Part shown: in pieces, positions 21,371-32,105 of the stretch | How positions within the stretch are numbered: position 1 is the first letter of the stretch | Layout: the number at the start of each line of letters is the position of its first letter | Assembly: GCA_050084515.1 (NCBI GenBank) | Contig: CM114272.1 | Coordinates: forward strand, 8,680,001 to 8,744,000 | DNA length: 64,000 nucleotides | Direction of reading: 5' to 3' | From: Blasia pusilla | Taxonomy: Eukaryota; Marchantiophyta; Marchantiopsida; Blasiales | Notes under the pieces: generated by a model | The model's database searches: none | What the model saw: the letters and a program-made list of their open reading frames with translations, nothing else | Told to the model about the DNA's origin: nothing | Position numbers and translations under genes: made by a program

Positions 21371-21988
21371 TGTCACATCTAAGTAGCCGATAGGCCGAGA
21401 TCTATCGTGGATAGGGCGTAGGAGCCAGCGGACAATCTTGAGTGTAACTTTGTCCCACGGTGTCGGATGAGGTTGAGGATAGGTCCATTGTGTCAGGAAC
21501 GTTGTTTTTTACAACTTTCATGTTGAGGTCTTTTACAACCGGATGACTTGTTGACCAGGTAACCCGCCCCTGGTAACCTGTGCGCGCAGGTTATCAAGGG
21601 AAAGGCTATTTTTAGGGGAAGATCCTTTTAGCTCTTCCGAACCCTATATAAGAGAGGAAGATGGCTTTCCTAAGCCATCTTTCTCATGTTGGGCCGTTGG
21701 AGCACCTCCCTTGTATGTGTGTGAGCTAGGACTAGGGTGCTAGCGTCCGGATTCCTTGATAGCACAAGGTGGACGAGGCTCGATATGCCGATGTAGATTG
21801 AGGAGTGGAGTTTTAGGCCGGGTGTGCCGTTTTTACTACTCTTTATTTTTGTTGTATGATCTCCATGTATATGTATGAGTTGATTTTTGTACATGTGTGG
21901 ATCGACTCGTGTGTGGGGAAGATCGGTGTTGTGTGGTGTAGATGTGACGAGCGATGTATGTTGTGTAGCGATATGTATGCGCACGACA
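21371..21988 (+). repeat. copy B 3' LTR
   Basis: The LTR is 618 bp, starts TGTCACATC and ends CACGACA (TG...CA). Its first 63 bp match the 5' LTR stub. The end is fixed by the AAGA duplication and by the rejoining of copy A's sequence. A relative of the R-U5 part lies at 25,209-25,545 on the other strand. Confidence 0.82.
21645..21652 (+). promoter_or_regulatory. TATA box in copy B LTR
   Basis: CCCTATATAAGAG lies 275 bp into the LTR, at the expected place for the element's U3 promoter. Transcription start and R region would begin about 25-30 bp downstream. This is a motif match only. Confidence 0.6.
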
Positions 21989-22494
21989 AAGATCCAATCT
22001 CTCTCTACACCATCTCACACCATAGCTCTCAAAGGTGTGCACTCTCTTTCATGTCAAACCAAATCACTCTCCTAAAGAGAGGCTTGGGTTACACTCACAA
22101 GGCAAGGGACCATAGCTCCGCCGCCTCATGCCAAGAGGTTCAACAAAGAGAGAATGAGCTCTCAAGCTCTCTCTCCTTGAGGTATACCCCTCCCCTCACC
22201 CAAGCTCTCTCCATGGTAACCTATTCTTCCAAGTCACCTCCTTGGCTCTCGACCTGATGTAGGAGGTCAAGGGCCACTTACCAAAAATAGAAAGTCTATG
22301 ATATACTCAAAATGGTACTTACCTAAAATAGTAAGCTCCTCAATATGGCTCCAAATGAGCCGAAACGAAGGGGAAACCTGCTCTCTGAAGTTTCCCGGGG
22401 CCTCACCAGGTCATCCTCAACCTATTGAACCTATCCTCCACTACTCACGAGGGCGCTCTACTAGATCTCATAATCTATCCTAAAAGATGTGACA
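21989..22494 (-). repeat. copy A 5' LTR, distal part
   Basis: On the minus strand it begins TGTCACATCTTTTAGG at 22,494 and is alignable along its whole length with copy C's 3' LTR (61,402-61,918), including GAGATCTAGTAGAG, CTCAAGCTCTC (complement) and GGATCT at the end. The LTR then continues across copy B at 12,063 with ACTTTAC. The roughly 130-bp end unit found at the 3' ends of B and C is not recognisable after that point. Confidence 0.75.
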
Positions 22495-22545
22495 ACAGAC
22501 ATCTACAAATGAGATTTAAAGCACAACCTCCTATATGTAAGCTTT

Positions 22546-22548
<3 letters not shown>

Positions 22549-22638
<90 letters not shown>
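22549..22638. repeat. (TC)45 microsatellite
   Basis: An uninterrupted run of 45 TC dinucleotides (GA on the other strand). The reading frame through it is an artefact. Confidence 0.97.
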
Positions 22639-22642
<4 letters not shown>

Positions 22643-23019
22643 AACCCACTCTTCTAATAAGAGGTTTGGGTTATTCATAAGGCAAGGAGGACCAAGGTTG
22701 CACACAGACAAAGTCTATGCCCATGGACTTATGTTTGTCCCAAGGACAGACATGTCTATGCGGGTCCGAGTGTGGTCTACATAGGCTAGGGTTCCCGTGG
22801 CCCACACCTGAAGTAACCCGCACCTTGTCCCAACAACCCGACGTCCATTTTGTTCCCCGTGTCAAGCCTATTGGATCCCACGTTGCGGACAAGTTGGGCC
22901 CGCCTCGGTCTTGCATGTTGGACTATCCCCATTTGTTGTGTCCAATCCACATCAATTCCAGAAGATGCCCGTTAGAGGCTCGCACCCAGCGTGCACGTGT
23001 CACCATGAGTGATCCTACC
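22639..23019 (-). repeat. LTR fragment and GGACA-rich repeat
   Basis: The first 60 bp (CCAAACCCACTCTTCTAATA, then GAGGTTTGGGTTA) repeat part of copy A's LTR (22,060-22,105) in the same orientation. About 22,685-22,790 matches the complement of 1,585-1,680, sharing AAGGTTGCA, ACAAAGTC and several TGTCC words. The rest, to 23,019, is unassigned. Confidence 0.5.
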
Positions 23020-24375
23020 ATCTAAGCGTACAACATAGATGACTAGGGTAGAGGACTACATAGGTATTCTAGAGTTTTAGGTACCATAGAGTTACACGAC
23101 TTCATTGCGGAGTTTTGGAGTTGGTGTGACTCATAGAGAGCCAAGAACTCCAAAGAGTTTAACCCTTTCACAACATGGAACGGGATGTTCCAATACCTAG
23201 AGAGGGTGCCCATTGGCAATTACTATGAGTTTTCCCAGAGGTATGCACCCGCGATTGAGGCCTAGAGACTCTAATATGACCCACATTACGTGTCATGGAC
23301 TGGGCCATTTTCTAATTAGGAGGAGGAGCTAGGGAAGGCTACTTCCTCTCCCACTACTACCTCCATTAGTGAGGTTAAGTGAGGGGTGAGTCGGACTGGG
23401 AATATTGCATCGTCCAATCGGTTTTGTCGTAGGTTCAACCCCATGGTTGAGTTCATTGTAGAGTTGAGGAGGAACTACTAGGGTGTATGGATTGAGAAGT
23501 TGCAGAGCATCCACAACTTCCATAGGTGCATAGGAGAGAGTTTCCACGGGGGAGGCATTTACTTGCCTACGTCATCTGATTAATGTAACTTAGGCCGTGA
23601 TAGAGGCCCATGTTGTTCATGCATGGTATGGGATATTGGAACGAGACTTGCAGAAATGGGTGAGGGATCAGGGATAAGGGATCCGGTACTTCTCATGTGC
23701 ACTTCACCTAGGTTGAGGTATGTGTTTGAAATGGCGGAGTGCTTTGAGCGCCATATGGATGAGGAGAGTATAGCAGCCATGAGTCACGAGCGAGAGCAAT
23801 CCCGATTGTCTGCACCACCAGTATAGCAACTTGGATTTCGAGATAGGAATGTGGGACCACAAGAAAAAGGGGGTTATTGTGATCATGTGTCAAAGAGATC
23901 CATGCCATCATGTGTGGTGTAAAAATAACTGTCACGAGTTATTTATTGGGCATGTGGTGGAGCCTATCGCCAACAAGATTGCACCTGTTAGGGTGGTGGT
24001 TACGTGCCTTAGCCTAAAGGGGGAGATGGGCTTGCACCAAGAGTATACCAATGTGACCATAGTCAGAGGTATGGTCATACATGCAGTAGGTGTTTTAGCT
24101 TAAACCCCGAGTTACGTCCGGATCAAGGGCCAAAGAGGGCACCAAAGTGAGTTGGTGGTCCGGATGGGCCTAGAGGTTGTACGCCAAGTTGTCCCATAGG
24201 GGGACGTGGAGTTGGATTTGCCCGTGAATGTGGTGGATATGCCCATGGAGGAGGTAGAGGTCCTCCATCTAGATGAGTTGAAGGAAACTTGGGGTATACG
24301 GCTAGAATGGCTGCTCAAATAGAGCAGTTGGAGCAGTAGATTGTTGCGATGGCGTTAAGGTTAACCAATGTTGGA
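23020..24375 (+). pseudogene. copy D: gag fragment of the same retrotransposon family
   Basis: This is a gag-only relic close to copy C. It reads GTIELHDFIAEFWSWCDS, FNPFTTWNGMFQYLE, FNPMVEFIVELRRNY and SPRLRYVFEMAECFERHM in order, followed by knuckle remnants (ACGGAYRQQDC; CDHSQRYGHTCSRC with one Cys lost) and the coiled-coil start AAQIEQLEQ near 24,310. At least eight in-frame stops occur, many of them TAG where C has CAG or a related codon. No pol, LTR or target duplication is attached, so it is either truncated or what remains after deletion. Confidence 0.82.
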
Positions 24376-25208
24376 TCAGTTATTAAACTTCAATGTGGCC
24401 ACACAAAAAGAAGAAATTTTACCTATGAAAGTGAACTATGTTAAATAGCTAGAAGATGGTTATGAAATATTTTTGTTGCAACCCTTATAGCCAAACGTGC
24501 CCAATGCGAAACATCAAGACTCTTGTGGGATCACATTAGGATGGAAGTACATCAAAGTCTCTCAAATGAGATATGAGTTGTACAAGTGAGCCTTGTTAGG
24601 CGTCTCAAGTGATGATGGTTATGACCTAGTAGAACAAGAGCAAATATCAAGCAAGACTTGAGAGGAGCTCAATTCCCATAACAGTTGGGTGCCAAGGGGA
24701 TTACAACTTAACTAGAACTTGACTAAGCATTTTGGGGTTCTTTGTGTTTGAGGTCATAATGGCTAGACCCTATACTCATTTGGGATGAATGAGGTGGCAT
24801 TGGAAAACCTATGAAAGATGATTCCAATACACTAAAGATCTAGACAAATGCATGAGCAGAGATCAAGAAACCATCCCTAAATTATCAGATTCATAGTTGG
24901 ATTGAGGGCCACAAGGAGCGGCCCAAGAGAACTTTCCCAAAAGAAAGGGAGGGGGTGGAGATCTCCATAACTGTATATAAGGGAGACGATCTCCAAGGGA
25001 TTTTGGGACTTGAACTTCACCTTGGATTGAACCAAGGGCACACGATGGATCGAGAGATTGGCTTCGAGATTTAGATACCAAGCAAAGTCAAGGGGAATAA
25101 TTATGGATATCAACCACGGACCTTGATCCGTGACGTAGATATTAGGCCCGGCAAGAGACTCGTTGGAGATCCTTTGGGCTGTTGGGACCGCTGGGCGTGT
25201 TAATACCG
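24376..25208. other. no gene seen
   Basis: No coding sequence recognised on either strand. Moderately AT-rich, with no tandem repeat of note. Confidence 0.5.
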
Positions 25209-25545
25209 TGTCGTGCGCATACACACAATCCCCATTGTTGGTCACATCTACACACCACACAACACCAATCTTCCCCAACATACGGGTAGATCCACACATA
25301 AACAAAATAGACTCACGCATATACAAAGGGACTCCACAACAAAATCAAGAATAGTAAAAATGGCTCACCCGGTCTAAAACTCCACTCATGAATCTACATC
25401 GGCATATCAAACCACATCCACCCTCTTCTATGAGAGAATCCGGACGTTAGCACCTTAACCCCTACACACTCATACACCTCTATGCAAGACAGACGCTTCT
25501 AAGGCTTAATATGAGAAAGATGCGTTGAGAAAAGCCATCTTCCTT
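25209..25545 (-). repeat. copy-B-type LTR fragment (R-U5 end)
   Basis: On the minus strand this matches the last 340 bp of copy B's LTR: GAAGATGGCTTTTCT, GCTAACGTCCGGATTC, GATATGCCGATGTAGATT, GGGGAAGATTGGTGTTGTG, ending GCGCACGACA at 25,209. The upstream U3 is missing or too diverged. It shows that the end unit belongs to the LTR terminus, and that B has at least one more relative here. Confidence 0.78.
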
Positions 25546-26073
25546 ACTATGTCTGTGTCTATCTGTGGTCTTCCTACAAGTTTGATTGGTGTCCGATGTT
25601 CTTCGGCCGCTATCTATCTTGCGCACTCATTAGGGGTATCATTTTACCAGCTATCCTGGGATTTAGGTTTCCCCGGAACTCTCTATCCCGATACTCCCGG
25701 ATCCCAAGCCGGGTAGGTCTCGAGGAGTGTCTTCCCGGGTACCCCCATGGAATTGAATGCAGGTGAAGAATGCTTTAAAGCTCCCGCCTCCTCCTCTTCC
25801 TCTTCCGGCAGTAGCCGGATGTCTTTCCGGGCGGACCCCAATCCGAGCAATCCCGGATAGCCGGTAAAATAACATCCCCTATTTCATCACGTTTTACTGA
25901 CATGGAGGATGCGGAATTGCTCCATATAGTCGATGTCCTACTTCCCCTCAAATAGCGAGCCAGTTCATGAGGTAATACGCGGCTGTGCTGGAGTGTGAAG
26001 ATAGGTCAAACATGCAGGAAGACTGCATACGCACGATTCGACACACAAGTCGGAAATCTACTACACTACATTT
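25546..26073. other. no gene seen; CCCGGAT-rich patch
   Basis: About 25,650-25,860 has several CCCGGAT/CCCGGGT words and a CTCCTCCTCTTCCTCTTCC run. No recognised coding region or known element. Confidence 0.4.
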
Positions 26074-26523
26074 TCAGGGTGAATCTTTTTCGACCACAGA
26101 AGATGGCTCAGCGGACTTGCGCGCCGCCTGACTGATTTTATCAAGAGCACTCTGACATTCACAGTTGTTCCAAATCCATCGTTGAATATTCAGTGCTGGC
26201 TGGAAATTCGTCCAGATGTAGTGTCCCGTGCAACACCGCAAGTTTCCTTCGTGCAATCCCAGCATGCCCTCCTAATCGGTGTAACAATCGACCAGTCGTT
26301 ACTGAGTTCCATTTCCAATCATCCGTTGGACAGAGCAACTGCGTTCAAAAGCTTTGTCCAGATCCACCGAGTATGCACAAGTAGCCGGCGATGGAGGCTC
26401 ACAGCCGGCACCAAAGATATTAATCGAAACCAAGACTGTTGAATTGTAGCATAAGGTGTAGGGTGAGATCCAAGATCCGCTGAACAAGATCATGCGGGAA
26501 ATCGCCAATCCTATATCAAACAA
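26074..26523 (-). pseudogene. possible receptor-kinase ectodomain fragment (WAK-associated type)
   Basis: Across two minus-strand frames, the Cys-rich sequence NIFGAGCEPPSPATCAYSVD then GWS-like and RRACWDCTKETCGVARDTT resembles the C-x-x-C ... CG pattern of the WAK-associated extracellular domain found in plant LRK10L/wall-associated kinases. Stops and a frameshift are present and no kinase domain is near. I am not sure of the family; other Cys-rich plant domains would fit nearly as well. Confidence 0.27.
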
Positions 26524-27420
26524 TTAATGATGCAAGCAAGTAAGCAGCATTGTCCAATCTGTTCATTTTGCAATTTGTTAATGAACAGTTGGGGAGATTC
26601 AAACTCGTATTGACACAAACCTCATCGACAGGTTAACGCAAGAGATTCGAGCTTGGAGTTCTTCAAATTCTTCGACAACTTCACACGGTATTGACCAAGG
26701 TAAGTCTTCTCTGATCCGATGAGTAAAAGTCACCTTCCCCGGACTAACATTACAAGCTATTTTAGTTTACACACATCGTCTCCGTCTCGCGCTCTTGGGA
26801 CCGGCGACAGCGTACCACAGTCTCGTTGATAAGTCCTTTAATTTGGCGCGCACGAGTTTCAGCAATATTTTGCAAATCCTTGTGAGGTTGTGGAAGCGTT
26901 ACACTCGAACTGCTTTTGGCGAAACTTGAGGAAGGAGCTCGTAGCCTAGTACGTCGGGGGAGCTGCGTAATAGCTAGCTGGCGCTATCACGAGTGGCAAG
27001 AGAGGACAAAGTTTTGAGTTGAATTTTCTGCCTTATGGTTGCAAGAAACCGACAAAGTGCGGGACAAGCCGTGTCTACTTGTTGACCGTCACAAGACGCC
27101 GGTCGAATGGAGGGACAAATCTTGTTGTCTTTTACTTATCTAAATCACCATGAAATACGGGTTTAAGTTAACATAAAAATTCTAAAACTATCATTTTTAA
27201 CAAATTTTGAACGATCCTAGATCACAAGGCTAGTGATTATATGTGTCGAGAGGAGTTTGCAAAGTGAAAGGGACTTTATTTTATTGTGAAAAAGGATTGT
27301 AAGGAGTCCGGAATACAAAAAAGGATTCAAAGAGGAGAGTACGTGAAGATCGTAGCCGGCTTGGAGAAATAAAAGGGGTAGCCTTATATGGACTCACCAA
27401 AAACAAAATATATGCAACGC
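26524..27420. other. no gene seen
   Basis: Mixed-composition DNA; no recognised coding region, RNA gene or repeat. Confidence 0.45.
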
Positions 27421-27620
27421 TTAGAGAGACTGACAACCACTATGTGGGCCTCTAACTCCGGCGTCTCCCACAACTTGAACAGACCGCAAAAGTCCATTGG
27501 CTTGGGCAAGTTGCAAGGCTTTGAAGATCCGTTGCCTACAATAAAAAATCACAATAGTTAATGACAATCCATTTCTCAACTGGACCAATCTCTTTTGGGC
27601 CATCACTTGGGTCGCATAGT
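27421..27620 (-). repeat. LINE 3'-end fragment
   Basis: The minus-strand frame reads RNGLSLTIVIFYCRQRIFKA then LQLAQANGLLRSVQVVGDAG, matching the C-terminal piece at 62,780-63,000 (RQRVSMALQRAKENGLLRRA) and 47,090-47,340. It is the C-terminal end of a non-LTR retrotransposon protein, truncated at both ends. Confidence 0.65.
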
Positions 27621-28974
27621 GGGCTTGTAAGTGGGATGATAGATCTCTTATTTTTAAATTTTTAAATCAGTTCAAGAGAGAGATCATGTGGAACATCCAC
27701 TTAAAGATCTGTGTTCGTGTGTTGTTTGACTCTCGCTACGCTGGACGAATGTAGGGTTTTTTTTTATTGCGTAACTCAACCTTTGAAGGTGAAGAGGAAA
27801 AATTACGCATTTTCCCACATACACAAACAAGGAAAGCAGCAAATATTGAAGGGCACCGGCTCAAACTTCATGCAATCTCTACGAGGAAATTATTTCATGT
27901 TGGTCCACATGACTCACCTTTGGATGAGGAAGATGTGAGAAGTCAACCATTGTCTAACTAGTGTGGCCTCCACATGAGTTGAGAATTGAGTTTCAATTGT
28001 CAACTCAATTGGAAAGAGAAGTATGTACTTAGGCTATTCAATGCCCATAGCAACCATAAGAACATGTTACCATGTAGACCATTGTATTGTATTCTACATA
28101 CATCGGGCAAAGTCTCATCATCTGCCCGAGATTTTTCAATATAAGTTATTTTAGTACCAAGTCATTAGACGACAAAAGAGGTGAAAAAAATAGAATTCTA
28201 AGGAAATATAAAATATAAGGAAGTTCTCCTTAGATTCCACTCATCAACAAAATGCGTAAGGAACAAGGCTCTTTCTCCCATTTTGGAAGCCCAAAGAGAG
28301 AGAGGGGGGTGCGTATTGACAAGAGAACATGAATGAAGGAACCGGAAGAAATAAAATATTGTGGATCTTTGAAAAAACTTTAAGAAAGAAAGGTGTGGAT
28401 GTAATGGGGTGTGACAAAAGAGAGAAAGGGCCTCTACTTGGAACACATAAAAATCTGGAAAGTCGGAAAACATCACGTGAGGCTCACACAACACATGAAA
28501 AACCCATCACAAAACCTCCAACCAAGTACTGATTAAGTTGCCTTTACAAACCACCCACCGATATTTCCGATTTAGATGTGCCCCATTCTACCGCCGGTGG
28601 AGCTCCATATTGCACTCTCCCCACTATTTGCGAAATCAAATGGACCGACAAAAGAAAAACCATCAAGGGCGGCTAACCTTTCATAATTTCAATGTCTCTA
28701 TCAAACCCCTTCCATGTACAACATCTACCACAAACACACTATCCGCCTCCAATTCCTTCGCTTGAACGGAACCTATATATAATCCTTCCTTCCTCCTCCA
28801 GACGACGACATACGGCGTTCCGTTAACCCCGTAGTCCGCTAGTCTCTTACGGAGTCGCCGTAGCGCGTACGGTAGATCGGCGTTCGTCGAAGCCCATCGG
28901 ACTCCGTCGGGTCTCTAATGCAGTCGGGTTGGCCGAACGCGGGGGAAGGGTGTACGTGTACGGCCGAGATGAGA
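27621..28974. other. region downstream of the selenium-binding protein gene
   Basis: No second gene recognised. The part next to 28,974 is GC-rich and presumably contains the 3' untranslated region of the minus-strand gene. I see no sure polyadenylation signal. Confidence 0.4.
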
Positions 28975-31900
28975 TCAGATCCAGATGTCCGACGTGCAGT
29001 CGCCCCCGGGGTAGCGCATCTCATGCGCGAGTGCGGGTCCGTCCGGCTCGTCGCCGAAGTCGACGAGGAAATTCGGATTGACGGACAATCCGCCCTTGTC
29101 GTTGTCCACGTCGATGAGAATGATGTGGGAGCCTTCCTTCGCCATGGACGGGTAGAACTGGTTGTCCCAGACGCTGAACAAGGAGTTGCTGGCGTACAGT
29201 CTTTTGCCATCCAGACTCAGCTGGATCATCTGAGGGCCGCCTCTCAGCTTCTTCCCCTGCAGCAGAGCGATGCCGAGCACTTCTTACTGCGAGTCCAGAC
29301 CGGCCTCATCTTACTACTCCTGCAGTCCTCGGGAGAACGGGAGCGGAGGGGAGCGGGGCGGGGGCGATTGGAGCACAGTGCTCAGAGCGGATGTCATGCT
29401 ACAAAACTAGCGTGAGAGTGATGATGCACACATTTCCCAAGGACCGAGAGGGGCAGTGGGGATTTGAGCACACCGTGCTCAAATCGGGAAGATTCTAGTG
29501 CAGGAGGTCATGCGACGAGATCAGCGCTAGCGTACTGTGCTACCAGCGTCTCCTAACAGCAATGGCGATTCCTATGCTCAAATCGACAGTGGTGCATATA
29601 GAAATACAGAGAGATTCAACAGTGCTGGGGATGAAAATGTTGCTTACTTGGACTTCTGGAACGTCGGACTGCCACAGTTCTCCGTTTTCTTTCTCCACGG
29701 TCACACTGGAGCCTTTGCGGAAGAGCCCACCGACCCAGACTTGACCCGTGAGAATCGGTTTACTGGGATCCTCGATGTTGTACTGTCTGATGTCGCCGTG
29801 AAGCCAATCCGAAAAGTAGAGAAAGCGGTCGTCCAAGGATATCAAGAAGTCGGTAATGAGTGCGGGCATCTCTGGTAGAATCCAATTTTGGACTTTCAAA
29901 TTAGGCACTGACAGGACGACCTGCACAGTCCACATTTCGTCACCCAGTTACGTGATTGATCGACATCTGCTGAATTGCGTTCACTCTCTGACTGGGGGTT
30001 TTGCATTCATTATCCACTTCCAGCCAGGAGATTAGCTGTGCAGGATCAAAGACGATATGCCTGTGAGCAGACAAGACGAGCACCTCACCTACTCATCCAG
30101 CTTCATCCAGTACAAACCTCTACAGTAAAAGCTGACAATTGACATTGACTGAGGATGAGAAACGCGAGCGGTGTCTATGTTCAGTAGGATCTTGCAGTAA
30201 AAAACCTCATGATCCCAAGTGTCGTCTTCCTTCTTGAAGAAACGCACTAAGGTGCCACTCAAAGCGCATGCGACATAGCCCGTGGCCTGGTCAGGATCGT
30301 GCAGGAACCGGAGCTGCGCTACGACAGTGGAAATACATCAGCGCCAAGATCAAAGTGAGCCTGTCCCCAGAAACCATTCCAGAACCTGGTGGTCCAGTGC
30401 GATCGTAATATCGACTCAAATAGTCAAAATGTCGACACTAAAAAACTGCGCAAGCGCAAGGATATAAATTGCGATGAAAAGGCTTGTTAGGTTCTAAGCC
30501 ATATCTTCTAGCACTAGAAACAAACCTCCAGCGGAATCAGCCCTGTGCTCCCCAGATCCAGGGTCTGCTTCAATTTGCCACCAGGCCATTCGTAAACAAA
30601 CAGTTGATTTCCGTATAGACCCTGGGCAACGTGAGCTGGATTGAAACCCTGTTGAAATGCGCTTGGTGCTCCCCACGAAGAGCTGATCATCGTCTTATGG
30701 CGAGGCTGGTACCAGAAGTCGTAACCGAATGGGGGACTGTGCCCTTCTTCCTCCCATCTGCAATCCGTCATATCCCATATTTACCGTCATGAACTGCACT
30801 GCACTGCCTTCCCCTCCCCTCTTCTCCCCTCCACTCTATATAAAACGAAACGGCCACGCTGATCGATACTGGAAATCGCTCAATGCTGAATCAATTCGAG
30901 ACGCAAGCATTTGGAGACGACTAATCGAAGGACTGGGAATCCGGCGGAGAAAGAATGCGTGTCCTACCTCCCTTTGACGTTGAACTTGGAGTCCAGCAAG
31001 AGAAATCCGGCGCCCTCTGCGCGGCCTTCTTTGTCGCCCATGCATGACACCATGACATCGCCATTCGCCAAACAGTGAGAAGTGTGAGGAAACGCCAGCC
31101 CAGTCTTTTCTTGAATCTCCTCCGGTTCCACTACCTTGTGGAGCGACGGCTTGAGAGGGTCCGTCACAGTGTCGACGACGTATATCCGACTCGATCTGCA
31201 CCGAATCCACCAACCATGCCCGATTCAGACCCACTCATCATCCACAACAAAGTCCGTCCCTCATTATCACCACGCCGGGCTCAAGCCACTCCTCGCACAA
31301 TGACATTATGTATATATAGGAGCTGACAAACAACGATCAATTTCTCGGGGACCGATCCGTCCTGATATGATCCCACAATGTATTCTCATCTCTCACAGCT
31401 GAAGGTGCACATCTGACTTCGCAACAGGACTCGCATGCATTAAGGGATCTCGCAGGAGGCATGGAGGACGGATTACCAGCACGCTATCTACAGGCTATGG
31501 CGAGGAAGGAAGCTCACACTAGTGAAGGCAGAACAAGATAGCGACGCTTGACAGACGAGTCTGAGTGGCAAGAACTGCAAGCATTCCAGCCGCTATGGTG
31601 CAACTCATCGTTGAGGTGATTCACCGGCAATCGGTGAATTACTTGGCTGTAGGTTGGCGACTCCGGATCTACATCCACTGTCGCTAGATAGTCGGGCTTC
31701 TCGATTCCCGTTCCTGCACACATGCATGAATTGAAGTCCAGCCATTCTTTCTCTCGACGTCTCCGCGAATCTTCTGAAACTAAGCTCATTCAGTCTCTAG
31801 AAGCGAACACATTTCCTCTGAAACTAGGATTATTCAATCTCTCGGCACCACCGCAAATCCTGTGCAAATTGACCTCTGTAGCGTCCACGAGCTGTAAGAG

Positions 31901-32105
31901 CATGCTAATCTCATGGCATGCGATAACGTTAATGGTACCCACGACAAGTAAATTCCACCGTTCTCTCTCCTTATCAGGGCTTAAACCCACCTGTATATAT
32001 TCCCGTAATGTAGATGATCTTCTCACGAGGACCATGCTGAGCTTCCTTTGGAGTCCCATAGCCGGGCCCTTGGACCGCTGCGCAGCATGCACCGTTCTCC
32101 ACCAT
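28975..32105 (-). CDS. SBP1: selenium-binding protein / methanethiol oxidase, 7 exons
   Basis: Exons (minus): 32,105-31,991; 31,713-31,518; 31,195-30,968; 30,757-30,526; 30,313-30,206; 29,920-29,648; 29,256-28,975. All six introns are GT-AG and phases agree; the coding length is 1,434 nt (477 residues plus stop), near the 480-490 of plant homologues. The N-terminus has an NGACC Cys pair (residues 7-8) and [15 protein letters not shown] is at 84-88, then [81 protein letters not shown] and the terminal [13 protein letters not shown]. This family forms a beta-propeller, binds metal and, in characterised members, oxidises methanethiol to formaldehyde, hydrogen sulfide and peroxide; plant members also bind selenium and cadmium through Cys. 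It is likely cytosolic, as no signal peptide is seen. The start is the first Met in frame before NGACC. It looks functional. Confidence 0.96.

Larger units (their letters stand above)
12064..21988 (+). mobile_element. copy B: Ty3/gypsy-type LTR retrotransposon with DNMT and PHD domains, nested in copy A
   Basis: Both ends are well defined. It begins TGTCACATC at 12,064 and ends GCGCACGACA at 21,988, flanked by AAGA on each side (12,060-12,063 and 21,989-21,992). Removing it rejoins copy A's LTR so that A reads GGATCTTACTT, as in copy C's GGATCTACTT. Length is 9.9 kb. Coding sequence runs from about 13,990 to 21,154 in the order gag, PR, DNMT, RT, RNase H, INT, PHD. It is the least decayed in DNMT, RT/RH and PHD, yet has several stops. 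Its LTR sequence and many residues differ from A and C, so it belongs to a separate lineage of the same element type. Confidence 0.88.
4015..22494 (-). mobile_element. copy A: Ty3/gypsy-type LTR retrotransposon with DNMT and PHD domains, interrupted by copy B
   Basis: This is a degenerate LTR retrotransposon on the minus strand. Its 5' terminus reads TGTCACATC from 22,494 and its 3' terminus ends ...TGCACGACA at 4,015. The four bases outside each end are ACAG (4,011-4,014 and 22,495-22,498), a 4-bp target-site duplication. Copy B (12,064-21,988) is inserted in A's 5' LTR in the other orientation; without it A is about 8.55 kb. Domain order is gag fragment, protease, DNMT, RT, RNase H, integrase, PHD. 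The N-terminal part of gag found in B and C is absent, and the frames contain several stops, so A is not autonomous. The integrase fold and zinc knuckles place it with Ty3/gypsy elements; a 4-bp rather than 5-bp duplication is slightly unusual. Confidence 0.85.

Noticed and set aside
22425-22784. 119-codon frame through the TC tract
   Set aside because: A Ser-Leu run from a microsatellite, not a protein.
30836-31234. 132-codon minus-strand frame over the selenium-binding protein gene
   Set aside because: It is in a different frame from exon 3, which carries the conserved residues and correct splice phases.
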